From Agarivorans aestuarii (GTDB lineage: Bacteria; Pseudomonadota; Gammaproteobacteria; Enterobacterales; Celerinatantimonadaceae): a stretch of 64,000 bases of DNA. The position numbers were made by a program, and so were the translations under genes. Below, one piece after another: positions 8,105-16,773 of this stretch (position 1 is its first letter; each line of letters starts with the position of its first letter). Under the pieces are notes generated by a model. It was not told the DNA's origin, searched no databases, and saw nothing but the letters and a program-made list of their open reading frames with translations. The DNA is taken from the NCBI RefSeq assembly GCF_019670125.1, contig NZ_AP023033.1:3559501-3623500 (forward strand), given 5' to 3'.

Positions 8105-9025
8105 CTAAGCGCGCGGGTGATGTTGCTGGTAAACACTACGTAAACGCTCGTTTGCTACATGGGTATAAATTTGAGTTGTAGACAAATCACTATGCCCCAA
8201 TAACATTTGCACCACCCTTAAATCAGCGCCGTGGTTAAGCAAGTGAGTGGCAAAAGCATGACGTAAGGTATGCGGTGATAAGTGGTTGTTAATCCCTGCT
8301 AAGCTGGCATAGCGCTTAATGCGATGCCAAAAAGTTTGCCGGGTCATTTGGCTACCACGAGAGCTTGGAAACAATACATCGCTCTCTTGTTTTAGTAACA
8401 ATGGTCTCGCTTGCTTTAAGTAGCGCTCTAATACATCTACTGCTTGCTCCCCCAAAGGAACTAAGCGCTCTTTACCACCTTTACCCACAACCCTTACCAA
8501 ACCTTGGCGCAAGCTCACTTGCTCTATTTGCAGGCTAACCAACTCGGTCACTCGCAGCCCAGTGGCATATAAAACTTCTAACATGGCTAAATCGCGATGC
8601 TGAATGGGATCATCCAACTGCGGCTCATTAAGCAAGGCTTCTACCTCGGCTTCACTTAAGGTGCCCGGTAGTTTTTTCTCTAATTTAGGTTGAACTAACA
8701 AGGCACAGGGATCATCTTCTCGGCTTTTTTCTTGAATCAAAAAGCGGTAAAAGCGCTTCAAGGTTGAAAGCTGTCTTGCCGCGCTTGCCGGCTTTTGGCC
8801 TTGCTCATAGCGGTAAGCGATAAAGCCCTGCAAATCTAAGGCTTCAGCTTGTTCTAGTGGGACTTCTTTCTGCAACAAAAAACTCGCCAGCTGGTTTAAA
8901 TCATTGCGATAAGAATTAAGGGTATTCTCTGCAAGGCTGTGCTCAAACCACAACTGTTCAATAAAGCGATTGATATGTGGATTATCAATCTCGCTGGCTT
9001 TAGGTTTGCTTTGCTTGCTTGGCAT
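8105..9025 (-). CDS. xerD: Tyrosine recombinase XerD
   Basis: A 306-residue tyrosine recombinase. The N-terminal SAM-like core-binding domain (about 12-95) is followed by the catalytic domain with Arg in ATGLRVTELVSL, Lys in GKGGKERLVPLG, HTLRHAFATHLLNHGADLR (His and Arg), the LLGHSDLSTTQIYTH block with the second His, and the nucleophilic Tyr in IYTHV. With XerC it resolves chromosome dimers at dif under FtsK control. The linkage with dsbC/recJ on one side and fldB on the other identifies it as XerD and not XerC. GTG at 9034 is in frame; the ATG at 9025 has GTGAG 5 nt upstream and is preferred. Divergent from fldB across a 100-bp gap. Confidence 0.95.
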   Translation of the reverse strand: MPSKQSKPKASEIDNPHINRFIEQLWFEHSLAENTLNSYRNDLNQLASFLLQKEVPLEQAEALDLQGFIAYRYEQGQKPASAARQLSTLKRFYRFLIQEKSREDDPCALLVQPKLEKKLPGTLSEAEVEALLNEPQLDDPIQHRDLAMLEVLYATGLRVTELVSLQIEQVSLRQGLVRVVGKGGKERLVPLGEQAVDVLERYLKQARPLLLKQESDVLFPSSRGSQMTRQTFWHRIKRYASLAGINNHLSPHTLRHAFATHLLNHGADLRVVQMLLGHSDLSTTQIYTHVANERLRSVYQQHHPRA

Positions 9026-9125
9026 ATTTCTCACTAATTAATCGGGCTAACACTTGGCTTATTGGTGTTAGTTAGCGCTTTTGATAAACTGCCCGCGCAC
9101 ACTGCAACGCTTAAGGAAGTTTTAC

Positions 9126-9650
9126 ATGCGCATAGGCCTGTTCTTTGGCTCGTCTACCTGTTACACCGAAATGGCAGCAGAGAAAATTCTCGCTGAATTT
9201 GCCGACCATGATATCGAAATGTTCAATATTAAAGATTGCGACATAAGCCAAATGCACGACTATTCGCTGCTTATTCTTGGCATTTCTACTTGGGATTATG
9301 GCGAATTACAGGAAGATTGGGAAGCCGTATGGGATAACCTTGAAGGGCTTGATTTTAAGAACAAAACCATCGCACTGTTTGGCCTAGGCGACCAAGTGGG
9401 TTATAGCGAATGGTTTTTAGATGCTATGGGATTATTGTTTGAGCAACTGGCGCCCTCTGGCGCTAACTTTATTGGCTTTTGGCCAAACCAAGGTTATGAG
9501 TTTGAAGCCTCTAAAGCTCTCACCGAAGACGGCGAATTCTTTTATGGCTTAGCGCTAGACGATGAACATCAATACGAATTAAGCGACCAGCGTATTCAAC
9601 AATGGTGTGGCCAGTTAAAGCAGGAATTGGCCGAACTGCAACAAGTTTAA
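9126..9650 (+). CDS. fldB: Flavodoxin FldB
   Basis: A 174-residue long-chain flavodoxin starting MRIGLFFGSSTCYTEMAA, where the GSSTCYTE loop binds the FMN phosphate. Later motifs are ISTWDYGELQEDW (50s-type loop with Trp next to the isoalloxazine) and FGLGDQVGYSEWFLDAMG (90s loop). The GFWPNQGYEFEAS insert marks the long-chain class. It carries single electrons in the cytoplasm. Position beside xerD identifies it as FldB, not FldA. A longer in-frame start at 9081 exists, but AAGGAAG lies 7 nt before the ATG at 9126 and homologues start there. Confidence 0.93.
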   Translation: MRIGLFFGSSTCYTEMAAEKILAEFADHDIEMFNIKDCDISQMHDYSLLILGISTWDYGELQEDWEAVWDNLEGLDFKNKTIALFGLGDQVGYSEWFLDAMGLLFEQLAPSGANFIGFWPNQGYEFEASKALTEDGEFFYGLALDDEHQYELSDQRIQQWCGQLKQELAELQQV

Positions 9651-9651
9651 A

Positions 9652-9676
9652 TAGCGCCAACATGCTGTTGGCGCTA
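9652..9676. terminator. Hairpin between convergent fldB and brnQ
   Basis: A perfect 10-bp stem (TAGCGCCAAC/GTTGGCGCTA) with a 5-nt loop fills the short gap between two convergent genes. T-runs are weak on both sides, so efficiency is uncertain. Confidence 0.6.
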
Positions 9677-9683
9677 ATTAAGC

Positions 9684-10991
9684 TTATGCGGTTTCGGCAA
9701 CGGTTTGCTTGCTTGAGCGAGCAAACACGCTAACCAATACTGCGGCTAGAGTAGGTAATAACCAAGCAAAACCTTGTGAGAAACCCGGTAATACATTAAA
9801 GGCTTCCATGTTCACGCCAGTCGCTTTGATTGCGTCGAGTACACCAAAAATAGCCGCTACACCAATAATTAATCGAGCCGCCATTTGAGGTCGATTAAAC
9901 CAATCCACTAACAGGTTAAAGGCAATCAATGCCACTGCTACCGGGTAAATACCAATAAGAATTGGAATAGAAACCACCAACAGTTGGTTCAAACCAATGT
10001 TAGCCACTAATGCACAGCAGGCAGCAGTAGCAATAGCGGTAAGCTTATATGAGAACTTGCTGTTATCACTCACATACGTTGAGAACGACGAAATACCACC
10101 AATTGCGGTAGTGAAACAGGCCAAGCTTACAATGGTAGATAACAATAATTGGCCTTTAGCGCCAAATAATACTGCTACGTAGGCAACAATAATTTCGCCA
10201 CCATTTTGCGCCTCTGGCGCTACGCCGGTAGCGGTAGCACCTAAATAAAACAGCACGACATAAAATAGGGTTAAGCCAATTGCCGCTATTATGCTGGCTT
10301 TAACCAAATAGCCAAACTGCTCGCCTTTACCACTTATACCCTTACCGTTAAGCGCATCGATCATCAACACACCAAACATCAATGCTGCAAGTGCATCCAT
10401 AGTGTTGTAACCGTCGATAAAACCTTGACCAAAAGGCATCTCGGCAAAGCCTTTTTGCGCTTCGGCAATCTCAGCAAAAGGATTGCTAAACACACTCACA
10501 CCAATAGCTGCGATACAAATCACCAGTAAAGGCGTGATAATTTTACCCACGGTATCAATCAACCCACCACGGCGCAGAATAAAAAACAAAGCCGCCACAA
10601 AATAGAACAACGAGTAAGCAATTAAAGTGAGTTGGCTAGCGCTTTCAACCAGCGGTACCAAGCCAAGCTCATAAGCTACCAAACATGTACGGGGAATCCC
10701 GAACATCGGAACCAATACCAAATAAATGGCGAGCGCAATAAAGTTGGCGACTTTACTGGGCAAATAGCGACCTAAGTGAACAATACCACCACCGGCTTTA
10801 GCAATCGCTAATAAACCCAGTAAAGGTAAACCTACCGCAGTGGCCAGAAAACCAAGCATCGACATCGCTAAATTGTCGCCAGCTAACATGCCTGCCATAG
10901 GTGGAAAAATTAAATTACCTGCGCCTAAAAAAAAGGCAAAAACCATCATCCCTAAGCTGATTGTATTCCATGATCCAAGAGGTTTGGTCAC
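9684..10991 (-). CDS. brnQ: Branched-chain amino acid transporter (LIVCS family, BrnQ)
   Basis: A 435-residue polytopic protein with about twelve hydrophobic segments. The start is typical of BrnQ/BraB carriers: an N-terminal SLGMMVFAFFLGAGNLIFPPMAG, which is the most conserved part of the family and includes the cation-site region. FGIPRTCLVAYE and DGYNTMDALAALMFG are further family motifs. It imports leucine, isoleucine and valine with sodium or protons. The start is GTG at 10991 with GGGGA about 6 nt upstream. The gene is transcribed alone: convergent with fldB, and 130 bp from the gene before it. Regulation by Lrp is common for this family but no site was identified. Confidence 0.92.
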   Translation of the reverse strand: MTKPLGSWNTISLGMMVFAFFLGAGNLIFPPMAGMLAGDNLAMSMLGFLATAVGLPLLGLLAIAKAGGGIVHLGRYLPSKVANFIALAIYLVLVPMFGIPRTCLVAYELGLVPLVESASQLTLIAYSLFYFVAALFFILRRGGLIDTVGKIITPLLVICIAAIGVSVFSNPFAEIAEAQKGFAEMPFGQGFIDGYNTMDALAALMFGVLMIDALNGKGISGKGEQFGYLVKASIIAAIGLTLFYVVLFYLGATATGVAPEAQNGGEIIVAYVAVLFGAKGQLLLSTIVSLACFTTAIGGISSFSTYVSDNSKFSYKLTAIATAACCALVANIGLNQLLVVSIPILIGIYPVAVALIAFNLLVDWFNRPQMAARLIIGVAAIFGVLDAIKATGVNMEAFNVLPGFSQGFAWLLPTLAAVLVSVFARSSKQTVAETA

Positions 10992-11122
10992 GTGTTATCC
11001 CCGTTGTAAATTGCAATTGATTATATTTTTAAGCGCCGAAGTATATAGCATGGCCAAGAAACATAAAACTAGTGAATAAATCTACATAAAGGATAATTGA
11101 TCCAACTCAACAGTAAACAAAT

Positions 11123-11845
11123 CTACATTTTTAAGTACAATTCTCTACACAACTCAACATATTGCTCAGAGTAAGTTCTATCCTCCTGATAGATAAGGAT
11201 TTGCTCTTGCGTGCGTGATAACGAAGCGTGTTGAGAGAAGCGCATCAAACTACGAATGGCTGGTTTATTGGGAAGTGATTGCACCTCAGCTTGATGTATT
11301 AAACACCAATTGTTGCTTAAGGCTTGCTGTTGCCACAACTCTGCTACATCACACGGGAGCACTAACACCAGTTCGGTGTTTGCATGGCATAACTTTTTTA
11401 AGGCAGCAAAAAACTGCTCTGCATTGAGCGAGCCAGTGTGCCTAGCTAGCTGGCGCTTTTCATCGAATTGCTGTCCGGCTGGATAATACGGCGGATTAGA
11501 AACAATAAGATCATAGGCATAAGGTGATAGGTGGGTTTGCATACTACTTAAAGTTACATTGATAGTTTTTGCCCACGGAGAGTTCGCCACATTAGATTTA
11601 GCTTGCTCACAGGCATCAGCGTCAATATCAATGGCATCAATACTCAGCTTGCCTTCACCGCGTTGAGCCATGATTAAGCTAATTAATCCGGTGCCTGTTC
11701 CAACATCCAATATGCGCTTAGCATTTGCCAGATTAAGCCACGCCGCTAATAAGATCCCGTCGGTACCTACCTTCATTGCGCATTGATCATGTGCTACATG
11801 AAACTGCTTAAAGGTGAATCCAGGACGCTGATTATGATCGATCAC
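11123..11845 (-). CDS. trmN: tRNA1(Val) (adenine(37)-N6)-methyltransferase (TrmN6/YfiC)
   Basis: A 240-residue class I SAM-dependent methyltransferase. It starts with FTFKQFHVAHDQCAMKVGTDGILLAAW, has motif I ILDVGTGTGLISLIMAQR, an acidic motif II (IDAIDIDADA) and the N6-adenine catalytic motif NPPYY. This N-terminal FKQFxVxHDxCAMKVGTDG block and the gene order facing srmB are those of E. coli YfiC, which methylates A37 of tRNA1(Val). The start is GTG at 11845 with GAGG upstream. Transcribed divergently from srmB across about 97 bp. The assignment relies on synteny plus motif, both strong. Confidence 0.92.
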   Translation of the reverse strand: MIDHNQRPGFTFKQFHVAHDQCAMKVGTDGILLAAWLNLANAKRILDVGTGTGLISLIMAQRGEGKLSIDAIDIDADACEQAKSNVANSPWAKTINVTLSSMQTHLSPYAYDLIVSNPPYYPAGQQFDEKRQLARHTGSLNAEQFFAALKKLCHANTELVLVLPCDVAELWQQQALSNNWCLIHQAEVQSLPNKPAIRSLMRFSQHASLSRTQEQILIYQEDRTYSEQYVELCRELYLKM

Positions 11846-11942
11846 TTCTTGCTTGCCTCTGTTTGGCGCTATACTATGCCGCGAATGTAAATGACCCGCG
11901 CTTTTGGTTCAAGTCGATGGCGCCTCACAACTTGGTAGATTT

Positions 11943-13199
11943 ATGACCTTCGAAGACCTCGACCTAGACCCGCAGATCCTAGCTGCAGTAAGCGATATGA
12001 GCTTACAAAAAGCCACAACTATTCAGCAGCAAACCATTCCGGCCATGCTTGATGGTCGAGATGTACTGGCTTCTGCGCCAACTGGCACAGGTAAAACCTT
12101 AGGCTTTTTGCTGCCAGCAATTCAACATTTGTTGGATTACCCTCGCCGTAAAGCTGGGCCCGGTCGAGTATTAATTCTGACGCCTACCCGTGAGCTTGCC
12201 ATGCAAGTGGCCGAACAGGCTCGCTTAGCAACAGCGCACACCAAACTGACAACCATCGATATCACTGGTGGGGTTAAATACGATGTTCACGCTGAACAGC
12301 TTAAAGGCAATATTGATATCGTGATCGCCACTCCTGGCCGCTTAATGGAGTACATCACCTATAAGGTGTTTGATACCCAAGCCATTGAGGTATTGATTCT
12401 AGACGAAGCCGATCGAATGTTAGACATGGGCTTTATCAAAGACATGGAAACGATTAGCGACGCTACCAGTGAGCGCAGCCAAACGGCCTTATTCTCTGCC
12501 ACTTTAGAAGGCTCTGGTTTAATGCGTTTTGCCGACAAGGTGATGCAAGACCCTGTACAAATTGAAGTAGAACCACCTCGTCGTGAGCGGGCTAAGATTC
12601 TACAAATTTTGCACTTCTGTGATGATGCTGCCCATAAATACCAATTATTGCGCCACTACTTGCTTAACGAAGAGATTGAACGTTGCGTGGTATTTGTAAA
12701 AACCCGTGATCGTTTATATGCCTTAGCAGAACAGCTACAAAGCGATGAGATTAAAGCATCGTACTTGCGTGGTGAAATGGCTCAAGACAAACGCAACCAA
12801 GCCATGCAAGCCTTTAGAGAGGGTGAAGTTAAGATCCTCATCGCGACCGATGTGGCTGCTCGAGGCTTAGATGTACCTGAAATTAGCCATGTATTTAACT
12901 ATGACATGCCTCGCACACCAGATGTTTATGTTCACCGTATTGGCCGTACCGCACGTGCTGGTCGCAAGGGTATGGCGATTAACTTAGTTGAAGCACATGA
13001 CATGGGCGCATTGGCTAAAGCCGAGCGCTATACCGACGAACCGATTAAGCGCCGGGTGATTGATAGCTTACGCCCCACTCACCGAGTTGCCGCGCCACCG
13101 GCTAAGAAGAAAAAACCTAAAACGGCGGAAGCTAAAAAAGCCGCCAAGAAAAAGGCTAAGGGTCGCGCTAAGAAGCTGGCTAAAAAAGCCAAGAAATAG
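11943..13199 (+). CDS. srmB: DEAD-box ATP-dependent RNA helicase SrmB
   Basis: A 418-residue DEAD-box helicase with all motifs in order: Q motif (TTIQQQTIPAMLDGRDVL), ASAPTGTGKT (I), PTRELAMQ (Ia), TPGRLMEY (Ib), LDEADRM (II), SATLEG (III), then the second RecA domain with TDVAARGLDVP and HRIGRTARAGR (VI). A Lys/Ala-rich basic tail from about residue 378 would bind rRNA. SrmB helps early assembly of the 50S subunit. TTG at 11904 opens a longer frame; the ATG at 11943 starts at the conserved MTFEDL and is preferred although its ribosome site is weak. The divergent trmN6 neighbour is the E. coli arrangement. A strong terminator follows. Confidence 0.94.
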   Translation: MTFEDLDLDPQILAAVSDMSLQKATTIQQQTIPAMLDGRDVLASAPTGTGKTLGFLLPAIQHLLDYPRRKAGPGRVLILTPTRELAMQVAEQARLATAHTKLTTIDITGGVKYDVHAEQLKGNIDIVIATPGRLMEYITYKVFDTQAIEVLILDEADRMLDMGFIKDMETISDATSERSQTALFSATLEGSGLMRFADKVMQDPVQIEVEPPRRERAKILQILHFCDDAAHKYQLLRHYLLNEEIERCVVFVKTRDRLYALAEQLQSDEIKASYLRGEMAQDKRNQAMQAFREGEVKILIATDVAARGLDVPEISHVFNYDMPRTPDVYVHRIGRTARAGRKGMAINLVEAHDMGALAKAERYTDEPIKRRVIDSLRPTHRVAAPPAKKKKPKTAEAKKAAKKKAKGRAKKLAKKAKK

Positions 13200-13224
13200 C
13201 CAAAGGGAAATAGCCACTCAAAAC

Positions 13225-13249
13225 AAAGCCACGCATAACGTGGCTTTTT
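13225..13249. terminator. Intrinsic terminator after srmB
   Basis: A perfect 9-bp stem (AAAGCCACG/CGTGGCTTT) with a 5-nt loop and five Ts. On the minus strand it is followed by TTTGTTTT, so it can also end the convergent OmpA-like gene. Confidence 0.85.
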
Positions 13250-13270
13250 CGTTAACTCTGGTAGAAGATC

Positions 13271-14017
13271 TTAGTTATAAACGCGCACTTCTACTCGGCG
13301 GTTATGGGCACGACCTTCTTCGGTAGCGTTAGAAGCAATTGGTGCAGCAATGCCTTTGCCTTCTTCAACAGCCGCATCTCTGGTTACACCGGCAGCTAAC
13401 AAGGCAACGCCAACATTATGGGCTCGGCGCTTACTAAGCTCATAATTGTATTCATCACTACCAATATTGTCAGTATGACCAGCTACATCAATTTTTAGAT
13501 CATTGGCTATAACGGTCTTAGCGATACAATCCAGTTTCTCTTGCTCGTCTGCGTCGTATTCATCTTTGTTAAAACCAAACAAGATGTGCTCAAAGCCAAC
13601 CACTTTATCATCTTCAACCATCACATATTGTTCGCAAGACTCAGGAATAAGCACTGCAGCAGCTGCAGCAACCACGACCACCTCTTCTACAATCTCTTCC
13701 TCAACAACAACCACTTCTTCTACAACAACTTCTTCGACGATTTCACAACCGCGTTCATCAACTATTGCGCCTGCTGGTGTATCGGGGCACTCATCAACGC
13801 TATTAGCCACACCATCACCGTCTCGGTCTGGGTTCGCACAAAGTAGAGCACCTACGATTCCCCCACCAACGGCACCACCACCACCAGCAAGAAGACCACC
13901 AAAGCCAGCACCAATTGCTGGACAAATAATCCCTGCATCACCTTGAGGAGCATTAGAACACCCTGATAATGAAGCTGCGCCAACTAGCGCTAATACCACT
14001 GCAATCTTATTTTTCAT
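13271..14017 (-). CDS. OmpA-family lipoprotein with thrombospondin-3-like calcium repeat
   Basis: A 248-residue precursor. The signal peptide ends in the lipobox LSGC (Cys20), so it is a predicted lipoprotein. A glycine-rich hydrophobic stretch (about 35-60) is followed by a type-3 calcium-binding repeat, DRDGDGVANSVDECPDTP. Then comes a run of Glu and Val of about 25 residues, Ala5, and an OmpA/MotB peptidoglycan-binding domain with VAGHTDNIGSDEYNYELSKRRA and the final NRRVEVRVYN. It should tether the outer membrane to the cell wall. An upstream in-frame start at 14080 is rejected: the ATG at 14017 has GGAG 5 nt upstream and starts the signal peptide. Convergent with srmB. No Asp at the +2 position (C-S-N), consistent with outer-membrane sorting. 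Confidence 0.9.
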   Translation of the reverse strand: MKNKIAVVLALVGAASLSGCSNAPQGDAGIICPAIGAGFGGLLAGGGGAVGGGIVGALLCANPDRDGDGVANSVDECPDTPAGAIVDERGCEIVEEVVVEEVVVVEEEIVEEVVVVAAAAAVLIPESCEQYVMVEDDKVVGFEHILFGFNKDEYDADEQEKLDCIAKTVIANDLKIDVAGHTDNIGSDEYNYELSKRRAHNVGVALLAAGVTRDAAVEEGKGIAAPIASNATEEGRAHNRRVEVRVYN

Positions 14018-14225
14018 ATTATCTCCATATGGCCTAACTCGACTATTCATGTCGATTACCTTGAGTAAAAAATAAGTCACCTATTTACCAATCAAACCTA
14101 TTCTAGGTAGGCTTTTTTGTGATATTGACAAGGCTGGAGCAAAAACTCAAGTGAATAAAAAGTTAAAAGCTTTACAGGTCCTTACTATAAATCGCCTAAA
14201 ACCATCATCTAGTTTTACTTTTCAC

Positions 14226-14693
14226 TTACTCTCTATCTGTAGGTGAGCGAAGACGAATGTCATGTGAAAACTCAAACTGTTGATGTGCAAAAAAGAGTTC
14301 ATTCACGTCCAATGGCGCTTTAACCGACACCGAAGTATAAGGTTCTTCTACAATGAGTCGACGGCGGTCCATCGAACGAAGGGCTACAAATTCAACTTCT
14401 AAGTTGGCACTTTCTCCGGGGTTGAGATCTCGACGAAAGTTCAAGCCCATAGAATCCCAAGCTTCATTATCTGGCCCCCATGGTGCGGCATAGTCAGTCT
14501 TAATAACCTGTAAGTACGGGTTTAAAAAAACTATTTTAGCTTGGCGGGTACTTCGAATGGTTGGAGCGGTATTTAGCAAGGTAAATTTAACCGTGAACAG
14601 CTCACTCACATTAACATGCTGCCCATTGGTTTTATTTACTTCAGCACTTAGATAAAGATACTGTGAATAGTGCTCTAAAATTGCGTCTAACAT
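14226..14693 (-). CDS. Conserved-looking protein of unknown function, likely beta-sandwich
   Basis: I do not recognise this 155-residue protein. There is no signal peptide or membrane segment. The pattern is beta-rich: LYLSAEVNK, ELFTVKFTLLNTAP, AKIVFLNPYLQVIK, then ESANLEVEFVALR and PYTSVSVKAPL, resembling an immunoglobulin-like or C2-like sandwich. AAGGAAAG lies about 6 nt before the ATG at 14693, making that start more likely than the upstream one at 14792. It lies between a lipoprotein gene and yaaA on the same strand but is separated from yaaA by a strong terminator, so it has its own promoter. Confidence 0.6.
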   Translation of the reverse strand: MLDAILEHYSQYLYLSAEVNKTNGQHVNVSELFTVKFTLLNTAPTIRSTRQAKIVFLNPYLQVIKTDYAAPWGPDNEAWDSMGLNFRRDLNPGESANLEVEFVALRSMDRRRLIVEEPYTSVSVKAPLDVNELFFAHQQFEFSHDIRLRSPTDRE

Positions 14694-14806
14694 ATTAGCT
14701 TTCCTTACTGATAAGTGAAAAGCTAAGCCTAGTAAAGACGGTTTGTTATAGTGGCTAAAGGCCTTAATCTCCCTCGATTGCGCCGTAAACAATTATGCGC
14801 ATAAAA

Positions 14807-14830
14807 AAAGCCCCAACTAAGTGGGGCTTT
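14807..14830 (-). terminator. Intrinsic terminator of yaaA
   Basis: On the minus strand a 9-bp stem (AAAGCCCCA/TGGGGCTTT) is followed by a run of seven Ts, 26 nt after the yaaA stop codon. Confidence 0.87.
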
Positions 14831-14855
14831 CTCAGGCTGTAAACCACCTTAGGTC

Positions 14856-15629
14856 TTAGGCCTCGTCACGTAAAAAGACCAAAGTGCTAGCATCCGAGCT
14901 AGCTTCATCAAAATAATAACCTTGGTAATCGAACTGGCTCAGTTGCTCTAAACTGGTGACCTGTTTATCAAACATATAGCGAGCCATTAAGCCACGGGCT
15001 TTTTTGGCATAAAAGCTAATGATCTTATATTGACCGTTCTTTTGATCTTTAAACACTGGGGTAATAACCGTGCCATTTAACAGCTTGGGTTTAACCGCTT
15101 TAAAGTACTCATTAGAGGCTAAGTTAACCAGAATATTGTCGCCCTGCTCGGCTAAGGCTTGATTTAGTTTATCGGTGATAATCTCACCCCAAAACTGATA
15201 CAAGTTTGCCCCTCTTTCATTGGCAAGCTTAATGCCCATTTCTAAGCGATAAGCCATCATCAAATCCATGGGTCGCAACAAGCCATAAAGACCAGACAAG
15301 ATCCGCAAATGCTGCTGGGCATAGTCTAACTGCTCAGCGCTTAAGCTGGCAGCATCTAAGCCAGTGTAAACATCGCCTTTAAATGCAAACACCGCTGGGC
15401 GAGCCAAATCTTCTGGTAAGTCCTTAGTCCACTCAGCAAAACGGGCAGCGTTTAAGCCTGCCAACTTATCACTAATTTTCATTAAGCTAGCGATATCGGC
15501 TGGGCTTAACTGCCTAGCCACATCGATTAGCTCGGCACTATGCTCAAGCAGCTCAGGGCGAGAAGATGAGTAACTCGCTAACTCAGAACTAAAATCCAAG
15601 GTTTTAGCTGGTGAAATAACCGCTAACAT
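14856..15629 (-). CDS. yaaA: Peroxide stress protein YaaA (DUF328/UPF0246)
   Basis: A 257-residue member of the YaaA family: it starts [16 protein letters not shown] and contains the family blocks [42 protein letters not shown] and [13 protein letters not shown]. In E. coli YaaA is induced by OxyR under hydrogen peroxide and limits Fenton damage by lowering free iron; it binds DNA. AAGGAG lies 5 nt before the ATG. The gene follows pilU by 17 bp on the same strand and so could share the pilT-pilU transcript, ending at the terminator at 14807-14830. Confidence 0.95.
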   Translation of the reverse strand: MLAVISPAKTLDFSSELASYSSSRPELLEHSAELIDVARQLSPADIASLMKISDKLAGLNAARFAEWTKDLPEDLARPAVFAFKGDVYTGLDAASLSAEQLDYAQQHLRILSGLYGLLRPMDLMMAYRLEMGIKLANERGANLYQFWGEIITDKLNQALAEQGDNILVNLASNEYFKAVKPKLLNGTVITPVFKDQKNGQYKIISFYAKKARGLMARYMFDKQVTSLEQLSQFDYQGYYFDEASSDASTLVFLRDEA

Positions 15630-15646
15630 AATGCTCCTTTCAAGAG

Positions 15647-16765
15647 TTAAAAATCGACGGTAACACCGTCTAACATTCCGCTGTCTAAATTATTCGATTT
15701 CTCGGTGCCATGCAATTTAATCATCAAACGAAGATCGTTAGGCGAATCAGCATGGGCAATCGCTTCGGTATAACCAATTACGCCGCTCTCATACAATTCA
15801 AACAAGCTTTGGTCGAAGGTTAACATGCCCTGCTCACGCGATTTACTCATTAACTCTTTCAGCTTGTGCATATCGCCTTTACGAATCAAATCGGCAGCTA
15901 ATGGCGTATTAAGTAAAATTTCAAATACCCCGCGGCGGCCATTGCCATCTTTGGTAGGCACTAACTGCTGAGCCACAATCGCCCGTAGGTTGAATGATAA
16001 ATCAAAACACAACTGACGATGGCGCTCTTCTGGCACTAAGTGCATGATTCGGTCGAGGGCTTGGTTCGCGTTGTTAGCGTGCAAGGTAGCCATACATAAG
16101 TGACCGGTTTCAGAGAATTGCAAAGCAAACTCCATGGTCTCTCGGGTACGGATCTCACCAATCAAAATCACATCGGGCGCTTGGCGCAAGGAGTTCTTCA
16201 AGGCTTCATCAAACGACGGCGTATCAATGCCCACTTCACGCTGGTTAACAATACAGCCAGCATGTTTATGCATAAATTCCACCGGGTCTTCAATGGTAAG
16301 AATATGCCCACTAGAATTGTGATTACGGTAATCAATCATACTGGCCTGAGTGGTTGACTTACCCGCACCAGTAGCACCAACAAACAGAATCAAACCACGT
16401 TTTGACATGCCCACTTCTTTGAGAATTTGCGGCAATTGCAGCTGCTCAAAACTAGGAATATCTGTCTCAATGCGACGAATCACCATGCTTGGCTGTTCGC
16501 GCTGAAAAAAGGCACTCACACGATAACGGCCCAAGCCTTGGCGAGCGATAGCAAAGTTTGCCTCACGGCCAGATACAAAGGCTTCTAACTGAGCCTCTGT
16601 GCGAATAGCGGCCAGCATATCCATTACGTGTTCTGGCATCAGCTTTTGCTCTGTTAGCGGCATTAAACGGCCACTCACTTTAGCACTAGGCGGCACCCCA
16701 ACTGATAGATATAAATCGGATGCTTTACGCTCCGACATATCGCTTAATAGCTCATCGAGTAACAT
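15647..16765 (-). CDS. pilU: Type IV pilus retraction ATPase PilU
   Basis: A 372-residue PilT-family ATPase. It has an N-terminal PAS-like domain ([12 protein letters not shown]), Walker [10 protein letters not shown], Asp box [10 protein letters not shown], Walker [14 protein letters not shown], and His box [17 protein letters not shown]. Unlike PilT it lacks the C-terminal AIRNLIRE motif (LAADLIRKG instead) and has a longer acidic tail. PilU assists PilT in pulling back type IV pili at the inner membrane. It begins 8 bp after the pilT stop codon, so the two are translated from one mRNA. Pilus structural genes are elsewhere; an unlinked prepilin gene lies at 24273. Confidence 0.95.
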   Translation of the reverse strand: MLLDELLSDMSERKASDLYLSVGVPPSAKVSGRLMPLTEQKLMPEHVMDMLAAIRTEAQLEAFVSGREANFAIARQGLGRYRVSAFFQREQPSMVIRRIETDIPSFEQLQLPQILKEVGMSKRGLILFVGATGAGKSTTQASMIDYRNHNSSGHILTIEDPVEFMHKHAGCIVNQREVGIDTPSFDEALKNSLRQAPDVILIGEIRTRETMEFALQFSETGHLCMATLHANNANQALDRIMHLVPEERHRQLCFDLSFNLRAIVAQQLVPTKDGNGRRGVFEILLNTPLAADLIRKGDMHKLKELMSKSREQGMLTFDQSLFELYESGVIGYTEAIAHADSPNDLRLMIKLHGTEKSNNLDSGMLDGVTVDF

Positions 16766-16773
16766 AAACCCTC

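Noticed and set aside
13503-13946. Ser/Thr/Pro-rich open frames opposite the OmpA-like gene
   Set aside because: They are antisense images of the Glu/Val and Gly repeats; no ribosome site and no family features, whereas the minus-strand frame has signal peptide, lipobox and OmpA motifs.
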